Assembly: GCF_023008165.1 (NCBI RefSeq)
Contig: NZ_JAKQZA010000012.1
Coordinates: 1-59,828, forward strand
DNA from: Kordiimonas laminariae
GTDB lineage: Bacteria > Pseudomonadota > Alphaproteobacteria > Sphingomonadales > Kordiimonadaceae
Reading direction: 5' to 3'
DNA: 59,828 nt
Made by a program: the position numbers and the translations under genes. Shown here in pieces: positions 43,130 to 51,301 of this stretch (position 1 is the first letter of the stretch; every line of letters begins with the position of its first letter). The notes below the pieces were generated by a model. That model was given only the letters and a program-made list of their open reading frames with translations, was not told the origin of the DNA and ran no database searches.

Positions 43130-44029
43130 ATGAGTGATCGGGAAATTCTGGCGCAATTTCTGGAAATGTTAGCGGCAGAAAAGGGTAGAGCGCAGAATAG
43201 CCTGAAGGCCTATGAGCGTGATCTGAGCCATTTTCTTGAAAACTCCAATACTGGTTTTATGAATGCGTCTGCAGAGAATATCAGAGAATATCTGGCATTC
43301 CTGCATGCAGAAGGCATGAAAGCTGGAACTGTTGCACGCAGGCTTTCAGCCATTCGGCAACTATATCTCTTTATGTACCGTGATGGGCTTCGCGCTGATA
43401 ACCCGGCAACGAATATTGAGAGCCCCAAGCTTGATCAACCACTCCCTAAAGTGCTGTCAGAAACTGATGTAGATAGATTGTTGGATACAGCCGAGCAACA
43501 GGCTCAGTCTGGCAAAATGGAAGATCAAAGGCTTCATGCGTTGATGGAAACACTTTATGCGACAGGCCTGAGGGTGAGCGAGCTTGTCACGCTGCCTAGA
43601 CGAGCGGTGGGGACAGATACCACCATGATTATGGTGCGCGGTAAAGGAGGGCGGGAGCGGATGGTCCCGCTTGGTAATAAGGCTCGACTTGCACTGCTTT
43701 CATATTTGAAATCATTGAATGAGACTAAAAAAGAAGAAAGCGGATATCTGTTTCCGTCACGCGGGAAAGAGGGGCATCTTACTCGCCGCAGGCTTGGACA
43801 GCTTATCAAAGATTTGGCGGTGGCGGCGGGTATTATGCCTTCAAGTGTAAGCCCACATAAACTGCGGCATGCTTTTGCGACACACTTGCTCGCACATGGT
43901 GCTGATCTGCGTGCTGTACAGCAAATGTTGGGGCACGCCGATATTTCCACGACGCAAATTTACACCCATGTGCTTGAAGAAAGGTTGAAAAATCTGGTTT
44001 TAACCAAACATCCATTAAGTGATGGATAA
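43130..44029 (+). CDS. xerD: Tyrosine recombinase XerD
   Basis: A 299-residue tyrosine recombinase with an N-terminal SAM-like DNA-binding half (LAAEKGRAQNSLKAYERDL) and a catalytic half with all active-site residues: Arg in ATGLRVSELVTL, Lys in VRGKGGRERMVPLG, His-x-x-Arg in HKLRHAFATHLL, His in LGHADISTTQ and Tyr in TQIYTHV. With XerC it resolves chromosome dimers at dif near division. Length and position beside accA and aroK identify it as the housekeeping copy and not the island integrases 8 kb away. Confidence 0.95.
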   Translation: MSDREILAQFLEMLAAEKGRAQNSLKAYERDLSHFLENSNTGFMNASAENIREYLAFLHAEGMKAGTVARRLSAIRQLYLFMYRDGLRADNPATNIESPKLDQPLPKVLSETDVDRLLDTAEQQAQSGKMEDQRLHALMETLYATGLRVSELVTLPRRAVGTDTTMIMVRGKGGRERMVPLGNKARLALLSYLKSLNETKKEESGYLFPSRGKEGHLTRRRLGQLIKDLAVAAGIMPSSVSPHKLRHAFATHLLAHGADLRAVQQMLGHADISTTQIYTHVLEERLKNLVLTKHPLSDG

Positions 44030-44186
44030 GTGGTTATTCTGCTTTACCGTTACGGAATAGTGGCATTGTCTTGAAATGCGTTGACGTTTACGTAAACATT
44101 TGAAGGCTTGACATAGAGCGCTGCATCAAGGATTTTGCGCGCAAATTGAAAACGTGCTTTACTGTTCTAAACAACAGGGGCGCAAA

Positions 44187-45164
44187 ATGAGTAAGGATAC
44201 GGGCGATATGATGACGTTTCTTGAGTTTGAAAAACCGATCGCTGAACTTGAAGGTAAAATCCGCGAGCTAAGGAGCTTTGCAGGTGGTGCCGGGCAGGTT
44301 GATATTTCCTCAGAGGTTGGTCAGCTTGAAACAAAGCTCAGTAAACTTCTTAAAGAAACATACGCAGGTCTTTCGCCAAGCCAGAAAATTCAGGTGGCAC
44401 GTCATCCAGAACGCCCACACTTCCAAGATATTGTGGGTCATCTTTTTGAAGACTTCACACCGCTTGCTGGTGACCGGGCTTTTGGTGAAGATGAAGCGCT
44501 TCTTGGTGGTCTTGCGCGTTTCCGCGGTCAGGCATGTGTTGTAATGGGTCATGAAAAAGGGTCCGACACGGAAAGCCGTATCCGCCATAATTTTGGTATG
44601 GCACGTCCTGAAGGATACCGTAAAGCTATTCGCCTTATGGATATGGCTGAACGTTTTAATCTACCCGTACTGACACTTGTGGACACATCCGGTGCATACC
44701 CGGGTGTAGGTGCTGAGGAACGTGGTCAGGCAGAAGCGATCGCCCGCTCGACAGATAAATGTCTGCAGGTTGGTACGCCGCTTGTGACATGTATCGTCGG
44801 TGAAGGCGGTTCTGGTGGCGCTGTGGCAATTGCTGCGGCCAATAAAGTATTGATGATGGAGCATGCTGTTTACAGTGTGATTTCCCCAGAGGGCTGTGCG
44901 TCTATTCTGTGGCGTACAAACGAAAAAGCAGCCGATGCAGCTAACGCTCTTAAGATCACGGCTCAGGACCTCTTAAATCTGGGTGTAATTGATGGTGTGG
45001 TAGCAGAGCCGCTTGGTGGTGCGCACCGCGATCCGTCACGTGCAATGAACATGCTGGGTGATACCCTTGAAGATGCTCTCAGAGACATGGCGGGTGTATC
45101 TGGTGACCGTTTACGCGAACTTCGCAGAGAGAAATTCCTCGCTATGGGTAATGCAGGCTTATAA
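44187..45164 (+). CDS. accA: Acetyl-CoA carboxylase carboxyltransferase subunit alpha
   Basis: A 325-residue AccA. The helical N-terminus [18 protein letters not shown] leads to the carboxyltransferase core with [46 protein letters not shown] and [15 protein letters not shown], all diagnostic. With AccD it transfers CO2 from biotin to acetyl-CoA, starting fatty-acid synthesis. I chose ATG 44187 with AGGGG 6 nt upstream; an in-frame ATG at 44154 lacks a site and adds an unusual Cys-rich start. A terminator follows. Confidence 0.96.
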   Translation: MSKDTGDMMTFLEFEKPIAELEGKIRELRSFAGGAGQVDISSEVGQLETKLSKLLKETYAGLSPSQKIQVARHPERPHFQDIVGHLFEDFTPLAGDRAFGEDEALLGGLARFRGQACVVMGHEKGSDTESRIRHNFGMARPEGYRKAIRLMDMAERFNLPVLTLVDTSGAYPGVGAEERGQAEAIARSTDKCLQVGTPLVTCIVGEGGSGGAVAIAAANKVLMMEHAVYSVISPEGCASILWRTNEKAADAANALKITAQDLLNLGVIDGVVAEPLGGAHRDPSRAMNMLGDTLEDALRDMAGVSGDRLRELRREKFLAMGNAGL

Positions 45165-45199
45165 AGCTGACGAATCGGCGGAATCAAACAGGTTTCGAG

Positions 45200-45235
45200 A
45201 AGGCTGGGCACTAGATTTAGTGCTCGGCCTTTTTT
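45200..45235 (+). terminator. Terminator after accA
   Basis: AAGGCTGGGCACTA and TAGTGCTCGGCCTT pair around GATT with small mismatches, followed by TTTTTT. Confidence 0.85.
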
Positions 45236-45250
45236 CATGTTACTAAAAAA

Positions 45251-45298
45251 TTACAAGATATTGTGGGCCTTCAGAAGTTTTTACACTTTATCTTGACG
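45251..45298. promoter_or_regulatory. NrdR-box-like pair upstream of nrdA
   Basis: TTACAAGATATTGTGG (45251-45266) matches 12 of 16 positions of the NrdR box acaCwAtATaTwGtgt, and ACACTTTATCTTGACG (45283-45298) matches 11. Their starts are 32 nt apart, the three-turn spacing at which NrdR boxes act as a pair. They would let the repressor NrdR shut off nrdA when dATP is plentiful. Confidence 0.55.
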
Positions 45299-45518
45299 GC
45301 GAGAATCTCCCACCGTATTCTGTGTGCGTTACGAGGTTGGAGCGACTCGAAGGGGCTAATTTGGAGTCTTCCAAACCAGTAGTTTAGTGAAAATTATATA
45401 ATAAAGTCAGTCTGTTCGACTTTTGTTCTTGTATCAGTTACAATGAAACCATTGTTTCTGTGAACGGTTGAGGATTGTCTTATATCGGGCGAATGTGTCC
45501 TAGGGAGATACGGGCAAA
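45299..45518 (+). other. Leader region of nrdA with three small hairpins
   Basis: This 220-nt stretch before nrdA has no gene. It holds successive small inverted repeats: GAGAATCTC (about 45301), CGAG-N10-CTCG (about 45332-45349) and TTTGGA-GTCT-TCCAAA (45360-45375). I match it to no known riboswitch class. GGGAG (about 45502) serves the nrdA ATG, with a rather long spacing. Confidence 0.35.
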
Positions 45519-47351
45519 ATGTTTGAGGTTACCCATTTCGAACACGGTGGTGCGGTTACTGTTGATCGCAGTCGAGATGACCTTCTTACAGAATTTGGTA
45601 AGGAGACACTGAAGGACAGATATCTGATGCCGGGGGAAAGCTATCAGGATTTGTTCGCGCGTGTTGCTTCTTTCTATGGCGACGATGCTGCTCATTCGCA
45701 GCGCCTGTATGATTATATCTCCAAATTGTGGTTCATGCCTGCAACTCCTGTTCTATCGAATGGTGGTACAACACGCGGCCTTCCTATCAGTTGTTTCCTT
45801 AACGAAGCACAAGATAAACTTGGATCGATTGTTGACCTGTGGACAGAAAATGTGTGGCTTGCTTCCCGTGGCGGCGGTATCGGTTCCTATTGGGGTAATC
45901 TGCGCTCTATTGGTGAAACTGTAGGCGGTGTTGGTAAAACAAGCGGTATCGTACCTTTCGTACGCGTTATGGATAGCCTGACACTGGCGATTTCTCAAGG
46001 TTCACTGCGCCGTGGTTCTGCTGCGATTTATCTGCCTGTAAGCCATCCTGAAATTGAAGAGTTTACCGAACTTCGCCGCCCAACAGGTGGTGACCCGAAC
46101 CGTAAAACGCCAAACCTGCACCATGGTGTGTTGTTAACTGATGCGTTTATGCGTGCGGTTGAAGCTGATGAAGAATGGGCGCTTACAAGCCCAAAAGATG
46201 GCCACGTTGTACGTACAGTGAACGCACGAGCGCTTTGGATCCGCATCCTTACTGCGCGGGTTGAAACCGGTGAGCCGTATATCATTTATTCCGATACTGT
46301 GAATAACCAGATGCCTGAGCACCATAAGCTCGCTGGTCTTACAGTAAAAACATCAAACTTGTGTGCTGAAATTACGCTCCCAACTGGTGTTGACCACCTT
46401 GGTAATGAGCGTACAGCGGTTTGTTGTTTATCAAGCCTGAACCTTGAGCACTATAAAGAATGGAAAGACGACAAGAACTTCGTTCCTGATGTAATGCGGT
46501 TCCTTGATAACGTTCTGCAGGACTTTATTGACCGTGCACCAAGTGAAATGGCGAAAGCTCGCTACAGTGCTATGCGTGAACGTTCTGTTGGCCTTGGTGT
46601 TATGGGTTTCCATAGCTTCCTTCAGAACAATATGATCCCATTTGAAAGCTCTATGGCGAAGTCCTGGAACTTTAATATCTTCAAGCATATTCAGGCTGAA
46701 GCAAACCGTGCTTCTGAAATGCTTGCGTTTGAGCGCGGCCCGTGCCCTGATGCAGCTGATTATGGCATTATGGAGCGTTTCTCCAATAAAACAGCGATTG
46801 CGCCAACGGCTTCTATTTCCACAATTTGTGGCGGTGCGAGCCCAGGCATTGAGCCGATCGCGGCCAACAGTTATAACCAGAAAACACTCTCTGGAAACTT
46901 CATTGTGCATAACCAGGCGCTGACCAATCTTTTGGAAGAAAAAGGTCAGAACACTGAAGAGGTCTGGACAAGTATTACAGTGAATGAAGGTTCTGTTCAG
47001 CACCTTACATTCCTGACTGATGATGAAAAAGCTGTCTTTAAGACGGCATTTGAACTTGATCAGCGCTGGGTCGTTGAACTTGCAGCTGACCGGGCCGAGT
47101 ATATCTCTCAGGCTCAGTCTGTGAATATCTTCTTGCCAGCGGATGTGCACAAGCGTGATTTGCATCAAATTCACTTCCAGGCATGGAAGAAAGGTTTGAA
47201 GAGTCTTTATTACTGTCGTTCTAAATCAATTCAGCGGGCTGAGGTTGTTGCAACCGGCTCAACTGAAAAGAAGCTTACTGAAGAGCAGTTACAATTAGCT
47301 GCCGCAGCGAATTCTTCGACAGATTATGAAGAATGTCTCGCCTGCCAGTAA
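45519..47351 (+). CDS. nrdA: Ribonucleotide reductase class I alpha subunit, without ATP-cone
   Basis: A 610-residue catalytic subunit. Active-site residues are visible: the redox Cys in GLPISCFLNEA, the Asn-x-Cys-x-Glu core NLCAEI near residue 282, the second redox Cys in TAVCCLSSLNL, the radical-relay tyrosines in SLYYCRSKS and the C-terminal shuttle pair ECLACQ. It reduces ribonucleotides to deoxyribonucleotides with NrdB. The protein starts directly in the RNR_lgN domain. The roughly 90-residue N-terminal ATP-cone that senses dATP in E. coli NrdA is absent, and NrdB here has none either, so overall activity control by dATP is probably transcriptional. nrdB lies 2.8 kb away beyond two other genes. 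Confidence 0.95.
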   Translation: MFEVTHFEHGGAVTVDRSRDDLLTEFGKETLKDRYLMPGESYQDLFARVASFYGDDAAHSQRLYDYISKLWFMPATPVLSNGGTTRGLPISCFLNEAQDKLGSIVDLWTENVWLASRGGGIGSYWGNLRSIGETVGGVGKTSGIVPFVRVMDSLTLAISQGSLRRGSAAIYLPVSHPEIEEFTELRRPTGGDPNRKTPNLHHGVLLTDAFMRAVEADEEWALTSPKDGHVVRTVNARALWIRILTARVETGEPYIIYSDTVNNQMPEHHKLAGLTVKTSNLCAEITLPTGVDHLGNERTAVCCLSSLNLEHYKEWKDDKNFVPDVMRFLDNVLQDFIDRAPSEMAKARYSAMRERSVGLGVMGFHSFLQNNMIPFESSMAKSWNFNIFKHIQAEANRASEMLAFERGPCPDAADYGIMERFSNKTAIAPTASISTICGGASPGIEPIAANSYNQKTLSGNFIVHNQALTNLLEEKGQNTEEVWTSITVNEGSVQHLTFLTDDEKAVFKTAFELDQRWVVELAADRAEYISQAQSVNIFLPADVHKRDLHQIHFQAWKKGLKSLYYCRSKSIQRAEVVATGSTEKKLTEEQLQLAAAANSSTDYEECLACQ

Positions 47352-47375
47352 AACCTTAAAACATATTTAAGAACA

Positions 47376-47405
47376 AAGCCTTCTGATTTTCGGAAGGCTT
47401 TTTTT
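47376..47405 (+). terminator. Terminator after nrdA
   Basis: AAGCCTTC and GAAGGCTT form a perfect 8-bp stem followed by TTTTTTT. Confidence 0.87.
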
Positions 47406-47535
47406 ATGGGTGTTTTTCTCTTTCTGTCTCATCAAAATGTGAAACCAATATTTTGTCGTATTGGTACATAATGACTCTTTTTATTGAGTCTCATTCATCA
47501 TTAATGTTATGGTGGTATATAAGCTGATTATATAC

Positions 47536-47569
47536 ACTATATAGTTTATATTTTGATAAACTATAGTTT
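47536..47569. promoter_or_regulatory. Two palindromes upstream of the LuxR-type gene
   Basis: ACTATATAGT (47536-47545) and AAACTATAGTTT (47558-47569) are perfect palindromes with shared core CTAT(A)TAG/CTATAG, in a very AT-rich 290-nt gap after the nrdA terminator. The repeated core suggests a dimeric regulator binding twice, possibly the gene's own LuxR-type product. No gene is seen in the gap. Confidence 0.45.
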
Positions 47570-47697
47570 GTTTTTCTATTGAACTATTTTGGTCACAAAA
47601 GGCCACAAAAAAGTGAATCAGACTTTAAATGCTGTATGGGGAATATAGCGGCATATTGGGGGCGTCAATATCCCGGAGGGAGGAAGGGAGCGTTGCC

Positions 47698-48315
47698 TTG
47701 AAGGTGTTGATTATAGATAAGGCTGATATTTACCGTATAGGCTTAGTTAGCCTTTTGCGTGATATGAATTGTTTCTCTGATGTCATTGAGCTTGAAGACG
47801 AAATTGAGCTTATTGATTTGGTTAGTCAACTCGATGAAATTTCTCTTGTAATTTTGAATCCAGAGTTTTCTGAATATCCTGCAATTAGTAGTGTGAGTTA
47901 TGTTTGCCGTTTGATGCCTAAAGCAAAGGTTATGTTGATCTCTGATGAGGAAGATTTGATCTGTGATGGTGTGGAGGTGATTGATCGAAAACAACCAGCC
48001 TTTGCCTTAAAATCACTTATCAATGGCGAATTAAAAAAACGGCGTAGTACACTAGAAAAAATAGATGTATTCGGCGTGGATCAATCTATCCGGGATGCGC
48101 GCCATAGTATTTTCTCAGGTTTATCGCAGCGACGTTTGCAGGTGTTGAAGTTAATTGCGGATGGTCATAGCAACAGAGAGATTTCTGCAATGCTTGGCCT
48201 GAAGGAAGGGACGGTGAGAGCCCATGCTCATGCAGTGCTTAAACGCCTAGGGGTAGAGAGCCGCACACAGGCAGCTCTCATGTACCGTAATGTAAGCGGC
48301 ATTGCAGCCCCTTAA
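47698..48315 (+). CDS. LuxR-type regulator with a degenerate receiver domain
   Basis: A 205-residue protein from a TTG start at 47698, where GGGAG lies 7 nt upstream and the product opens as a normal response regulator (KVLIIDKADIYRIGLVSLL). A longer ATG start at 47629 (228 residues) has no ribosome site. The C-terminal LuxR HTH is intact: LSQRRLQVLKLIADGHSNRE, then ISAMLGLKEGTVRAHAHAVL. In the receiver the phospho-acceptor aspartate position reads LVILNPEFSEY, with Asn in place of Asp, and only one of the acidic pocket residues remains. So it probably acts without phosphorylation. Its stop overlaps the convergent lipoprotein gene by 4 nt. Confidence 0.85.
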   Translation: MKVLIIDKADIYRIGLVSLLRDMNCFSDVIELEDEIELIDLVSQLDEISLVILNPEFSEYPAISSVSYVCRLMPKAKVMLISDEEDLICDGVEVIDRKQPAFALKSLINGELKKRRSTLEKIDVFGVDQSIRDARHSIFSGLSQRRLQVLKLIADGHSNREISAMLGLKEGTVRAHAHAVLKRLGVESRTQAALMYRNVSGIAAP

Positions 48316-49781
48316 GGCTTTAATGGATACCCGAGTGGCGTACCGGAAGGCCTTGGTTCTACAAGTAACCAATATAGCATGTTGTTGATGAACACCTTTG
48401 ATTGGGTCAATCCGATATGGTCGTATGGCAGGATCATCACATTGTCAAAGGCGATAGGTGATCTGAGCTTTGGGGTCCAAACACTTAAATTTCCATCTTC
48501 TCGCTCATCCATTAAGGCAGAATAACGCACAACGGTGCCATCGCCGGGCATTTCAGAAAGCGTTATGAATTTCCGTTTTTCGGCATCAAACGCAACGGTG
48601 CGCATGGTTGGATCAACATCACCCAGTACCAGATCAAAAAGAAGACGTTCTGGAGGTGCTGCTGGAATATCGATAGCTTCAGTGAAACGTCTTGCTTCTT
48701 CCAAGTGTGTTTTGAGTGTGTGGTGAGCGATCCTACGCCGTTCTTCTGCGCTTTCAATTTCAGGGAATAACCGAGCAAAAGTTTTATCCATTTTAGGATC
48801 CAGCAGGCCCCACTGGTATCTCTCCCATGTTTTAATATCATAAAGGGAGCCTAGAGGCCTGTTTTCCATATCAACCACTGTGTTGTGCCTGTCGCGAGGC
48901 AGTAGTTGGTACAGAGAGGCGAATGAACCTAAAACACCCTGGTTGTAGAACGGTAGAAAAGGCCAGCCGAAGTTTTTACCATTTACAAGTTCGGTAAGAG
49001 CGTGAACCGAGCCTGCGTTCGGTGTGCCAATAAGAATAACCCGTTCTACGCCCAGTGAACCCGACCAATCCAGAATGGGGGCGGAGCCATCTTCAGGCAA
49101 ACCCTGTTCACCGTACCTCAGCATAAAGCGGGTGAGGAGGCCCCCCATAGAGTGGGCAACGATATCAACCTTTACATCTGCATCTTCAATCCCGTAACGA
49201 GTCTCATAAATACGGGCGGTATGTTCCCTTACAGACTGGATAAACCGAAAGAGGCGTTTGGAATTTTCCGCATTCGAAAGGCGCCAATCATAATCAAACT
49301 GAAAGGCTGTATAGTGGGTATCATCGTAAATTTCATCATTGGCGTCCCCGATTTGCTTTTCGCGGTATCCACCAATGCTAAGGGCTTCGATAATCTGGGC
49401 ATATGCTTTGATTTTCAGAGGAATGCCTAAAAGCTGTAGTTTAATTTCCTCAAGTGCGCCGTTTGGTTCCACATGGCTCCAGTTGGTTAATGAGCCGTCT
49501 GGATAAATATAGGGCGCGGTAATACGTTTCAGGCCTTCGTCTTTTTGCGGGTCTGCGGCGCCTGAAACAAAAGCCCCCCAAACGACTTGATCATCCCGAA
49601 TATCTTTTAACTTGGAACCAAGAATGCCTGGAATAACAATAACCGGATTCCGGTATGGAGTTTGTTGGGCTGCTTTTTGATTGTAAGTAAGTTCCAGCGC
49701 TGGCTCTTTGATTGAAGAGGAACATGCTGACAGCACAGCTAATAAAGCGATAAGTGCAAATGGCTGTATAAACTTAAACAT
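48312..49781 (-). CDS. LCAT/PGAP1-like alpha/beta-hydrolase lipoprotein
   Basis: A 489-residue secreted lipoprotein: hydrophobic N-terminus with lipobox LSACSSS (Cys20). The mature part begins with the oxyanion/lid segment VIVIPGILGSKL, and the nucleophile elbow is VAHSMGGLLTRF; FDYDWRLS and LIGTPNAGSVHAL follow. This order matches lecithin:cholesterol acyltransferase-like and PGAP1-like esterases. The His and Asp of the triad should lie in the C-terminal third (for example ILPYDHIGLT). It likely acts on membrane or exogenous lipids from the inner face of the outer membrane or from the periplasm. AGGA precedes the ATG by 8 nt. Confidence 0.87.
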   Translation of the reverse strand: MFKFIQPFALIALLAVLSACSSSIKEPALELTYNQKAAQQTPYRNPVIVIPGILGSKLKDIRDDQVVWGAFVSGAADPQKDEGLKRITAPYIYPDGSLTNWSHVEPNGALEEIKLQLLGIPLKIKAYAQIIEALSIGGYREKQIGDANDEIYDDTHYTAFQFDYDWRLSNAENSKRLFRFIQSVREHTARIYETRYGIEDADVKVDIVAHSMGGLLTRFMLRYGEQGLPEDGSAPILDWSGSLGVERVILIGTPNAGSVHALTELVNGKNFGWPFLPFYNQGVLGSFASLYQLLPRDRHNTVVDMENRPLGSLYDIKTWERYQWGLLDPKMDKTFARLFPEIESAEERRRIAHHTLKTHLEEARRFTEAIDIPAAPPERLLFDLVLGDVDPTMRTVAFDAEKRKFITLSEMPGDGTVVRYSALMDEREDGNLSVWTPKLRSPIAFDNVMILPYDHIGLTQSKVFINNMLYWLLVEPRPSGTPLGYPLKP

Positions 49782-49993
49782 GGATTTTTCCTGCGAATTG
49801 GCCCCACTGGTTACTATCCCCCAGAGTTTTAAAACTAGCGCTGAAAGTCAATTAATAATTCTCCTGCTGAATGAACTGTTTCTATGCGAAAAACGTATAG
49901 TTCTATGAAACTGAGTCGCTTTTATAGGGCGTTGAATGCTCTGTTTTTTGCCCTTTGATATAGAAAAGTGATGCCACCGTAAAAATGGCGTCA

Positions 49994-50040
49994 AGAGCAA
50001 ATATTGTGTTTCTTCGTTTCACATACACTAATTGAGGGGT
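49994..50040. promoter_or_regulatory. NrdR-box-like pair upstream of nrdB
   Basis: AGAGCAAATATTGTGT (49994-50009) matches 12 of 16 positions of the NrdR box, and ACACTAATTGAGGGGT (50025-50040) matches 10, its left half perfectly. The starts are 31 nt apart, and the pair ends 66 nt before the nrdB ATG. The pair mirrors the one upstream of nrdA. The remaining 49782-49993 stretch, shared with the divergent lipoprotein gene, shows no gene. Confidence 0.5.
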
Positions 50041-50106
50041 TATAGTGACCAATAAATCGGTTTGTTTGCGCCTTGGGGCTAAGGCGCTATTAGGGGAATT
50101 AGCTAA

Positions 50107-51093
50107 ATGGCTGACGGTGGTACTTTTGAAAGAACAGGGCTTCTCGAAGAACGGCATGTTTATAAACCGTTCCGGTATCCTTGGGCGTATGAAGCGTGGT
50201 TGAAGCAGCAACAGGTTCATTGGTTGCCTGAAGAAGTGCCGCTTGCTGAAGATGTGCGTGATTGGGCACAAAAGCTGTCAGAGCCAGAGAAGAACTTGCT
50301 TACGCAGATTTTCCGCTTTTTCACCCAAAGCGATATCGAAGTGAACAACTGTTACATGAAGCACTATACAAAGGTGTTTATGCCGACAGAGGTTCAGATG
50401 ATGTTGTCTGCTTTCTCAAATATGGAAACAATCCATATTGCTGCATACAGCCACCTTCTTGATACCATTGGTATGCCAGAAAGTGAATATTCTGCATTCC
50501 TTAAATATAAGGAAATGAAGGATAAATATGATTACATGCAGCAGTTTAACAGCGATGATCTTCGCTCAACTGCCATAACGCTTGCTGTGTTTGGTGCCTT
50601 CACTGAAGGCCTGCAGTTGTTCGCAAGTTTTGCAATGCTGCTTAATTTCCCACGTTTCAATAAAATGAAGGGTATGGGCCAGATTGTAACCTGGTCAGTA
50701 CGGGATGAAAGTCTGCACTGCGAGAGTATTATCAAGCTCTTTAAAACCTTGATGGAAGAGCAGCCGCATCTTTGGGATGATCAGATGCGTAATGATTTGC
50801 GTACGGCCTGTAAAACCATCGTAGAGCACGAGGATGCCTTCATTGACCTGTCATTTGGGCTTGGTCCGGTTGAAGGCCTAGAGGCACAAGAAGTGAAAGA
50901 TTATATTCGCTATATTGCTGATCGCCGCCTACAGCAGCTTGGGTTAGAGGCTGAATATCATATTGAAGCGAACCCGTTGCCGTGGCTGGATAGTATGCTG
51001 AATGCGGTTGAGCACACAAACTTCTTTGAAAACCGCGCGACCGAATATTCTAAAGCAGCAACCCAAGGCACATGGGAAGATGTCTGGGATTAA
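50107..51093 (+). CDS. nrdB: Ribonucleotide reductase class Ia beta subunit
   Basis: A 328-residue diiron/tyrosyl-radical subunit. The motif METIHIAAYSHLL carries a Glu-x-x-His iron pair and, four residues on, the radical Tyr (equivalent to E. coli Tyr122). DESLHCESIIKLF supplies the second Glu-x-x-His. An N-terminal metal Asp/Glu lies in TQSDIEVNNCYMKHY. It makes the radical that NrdA uses. No N-terminal ATP-cone is seen. It is separated from nrdA by the LuxR-type and lipoprotein genes, so the two subunits are transcribed apart and must be matched by shared regulation. Confidence 0.95.
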   Translation: MADGGTFERTGLLEERHVYKPFRYPWAYEAWLKQQQVHWLPEEVPLAEDVRDWAQKLSEPEKNLLTQIFRFFTQSDIEVNNCYMKHYTKVFMPTEVQMMLSAFSNMETIHIAAYSHLLDTIGMPESEYSAFLKYKEMKDKYDYMQQFNSDDLRSTAITLAVFGAFTEGLQLFASFAMLLNFPRFNKMKGMGQIVTWSVRDESLHCESIIKLFKTLMEEQPHLWDDQMRNDLRTACKTIVEHEDAFIDLSFGLGPVEGLEAQEVKDYIRYIADRRLQQLGLEAEYHIEANPLPWLDSMLNAVEHTNFFENRATEYSKAATQGTWEDVWD

Positions 51094-51117
51094 TTGATAA
51101 TAGTGTTCACTAATAAA

Positions 51118-51156
51118 AAGGGTTACATGAGATTTTACTCGTGTAGCCCTTATTTT
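51118..51156 (+). terminator. Terminator after nrdB
   Basis: AAGGGTTACATGAG and CTCGTGTAGCCCTT form a long stem (two G-T type contacts) around ATTTTA, followed by ATTTT. Confidence 0.8.
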
Positions 51157-51301
51157 CTGCGGGCTGCAGTACCAACTTACCAGTACTCTTCAATCTTGAA
51201 AGAAAAGTGGAAAATCGATCGATAAAATTGTTCGAATTTGTTCACTATTTTTTATAAGATACTGAAATAGCGTTACTTTTACTGAACTTAGTTGTGAGGG
51301 G

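Noticed and set aside
43130-44029. Integrase of a mobile element
   Set aside because: The protein fits housekeeping XerD in length and motifs and lies in the accA/aroK neighbourhood.
45299-45518. A riboswitch (for example cobalamin) before nrdA
   Set aside because: Only three small local hairpins are seen and none of the conserved riboswitch core segments.
46431-47174. A 247-residue minus-strand reading frame
   Set aside because: It lies wholly inside nrdA on the opposite strand; the sense protein has all RNR active-site motifs, and the antisense product has no recognisable feature.
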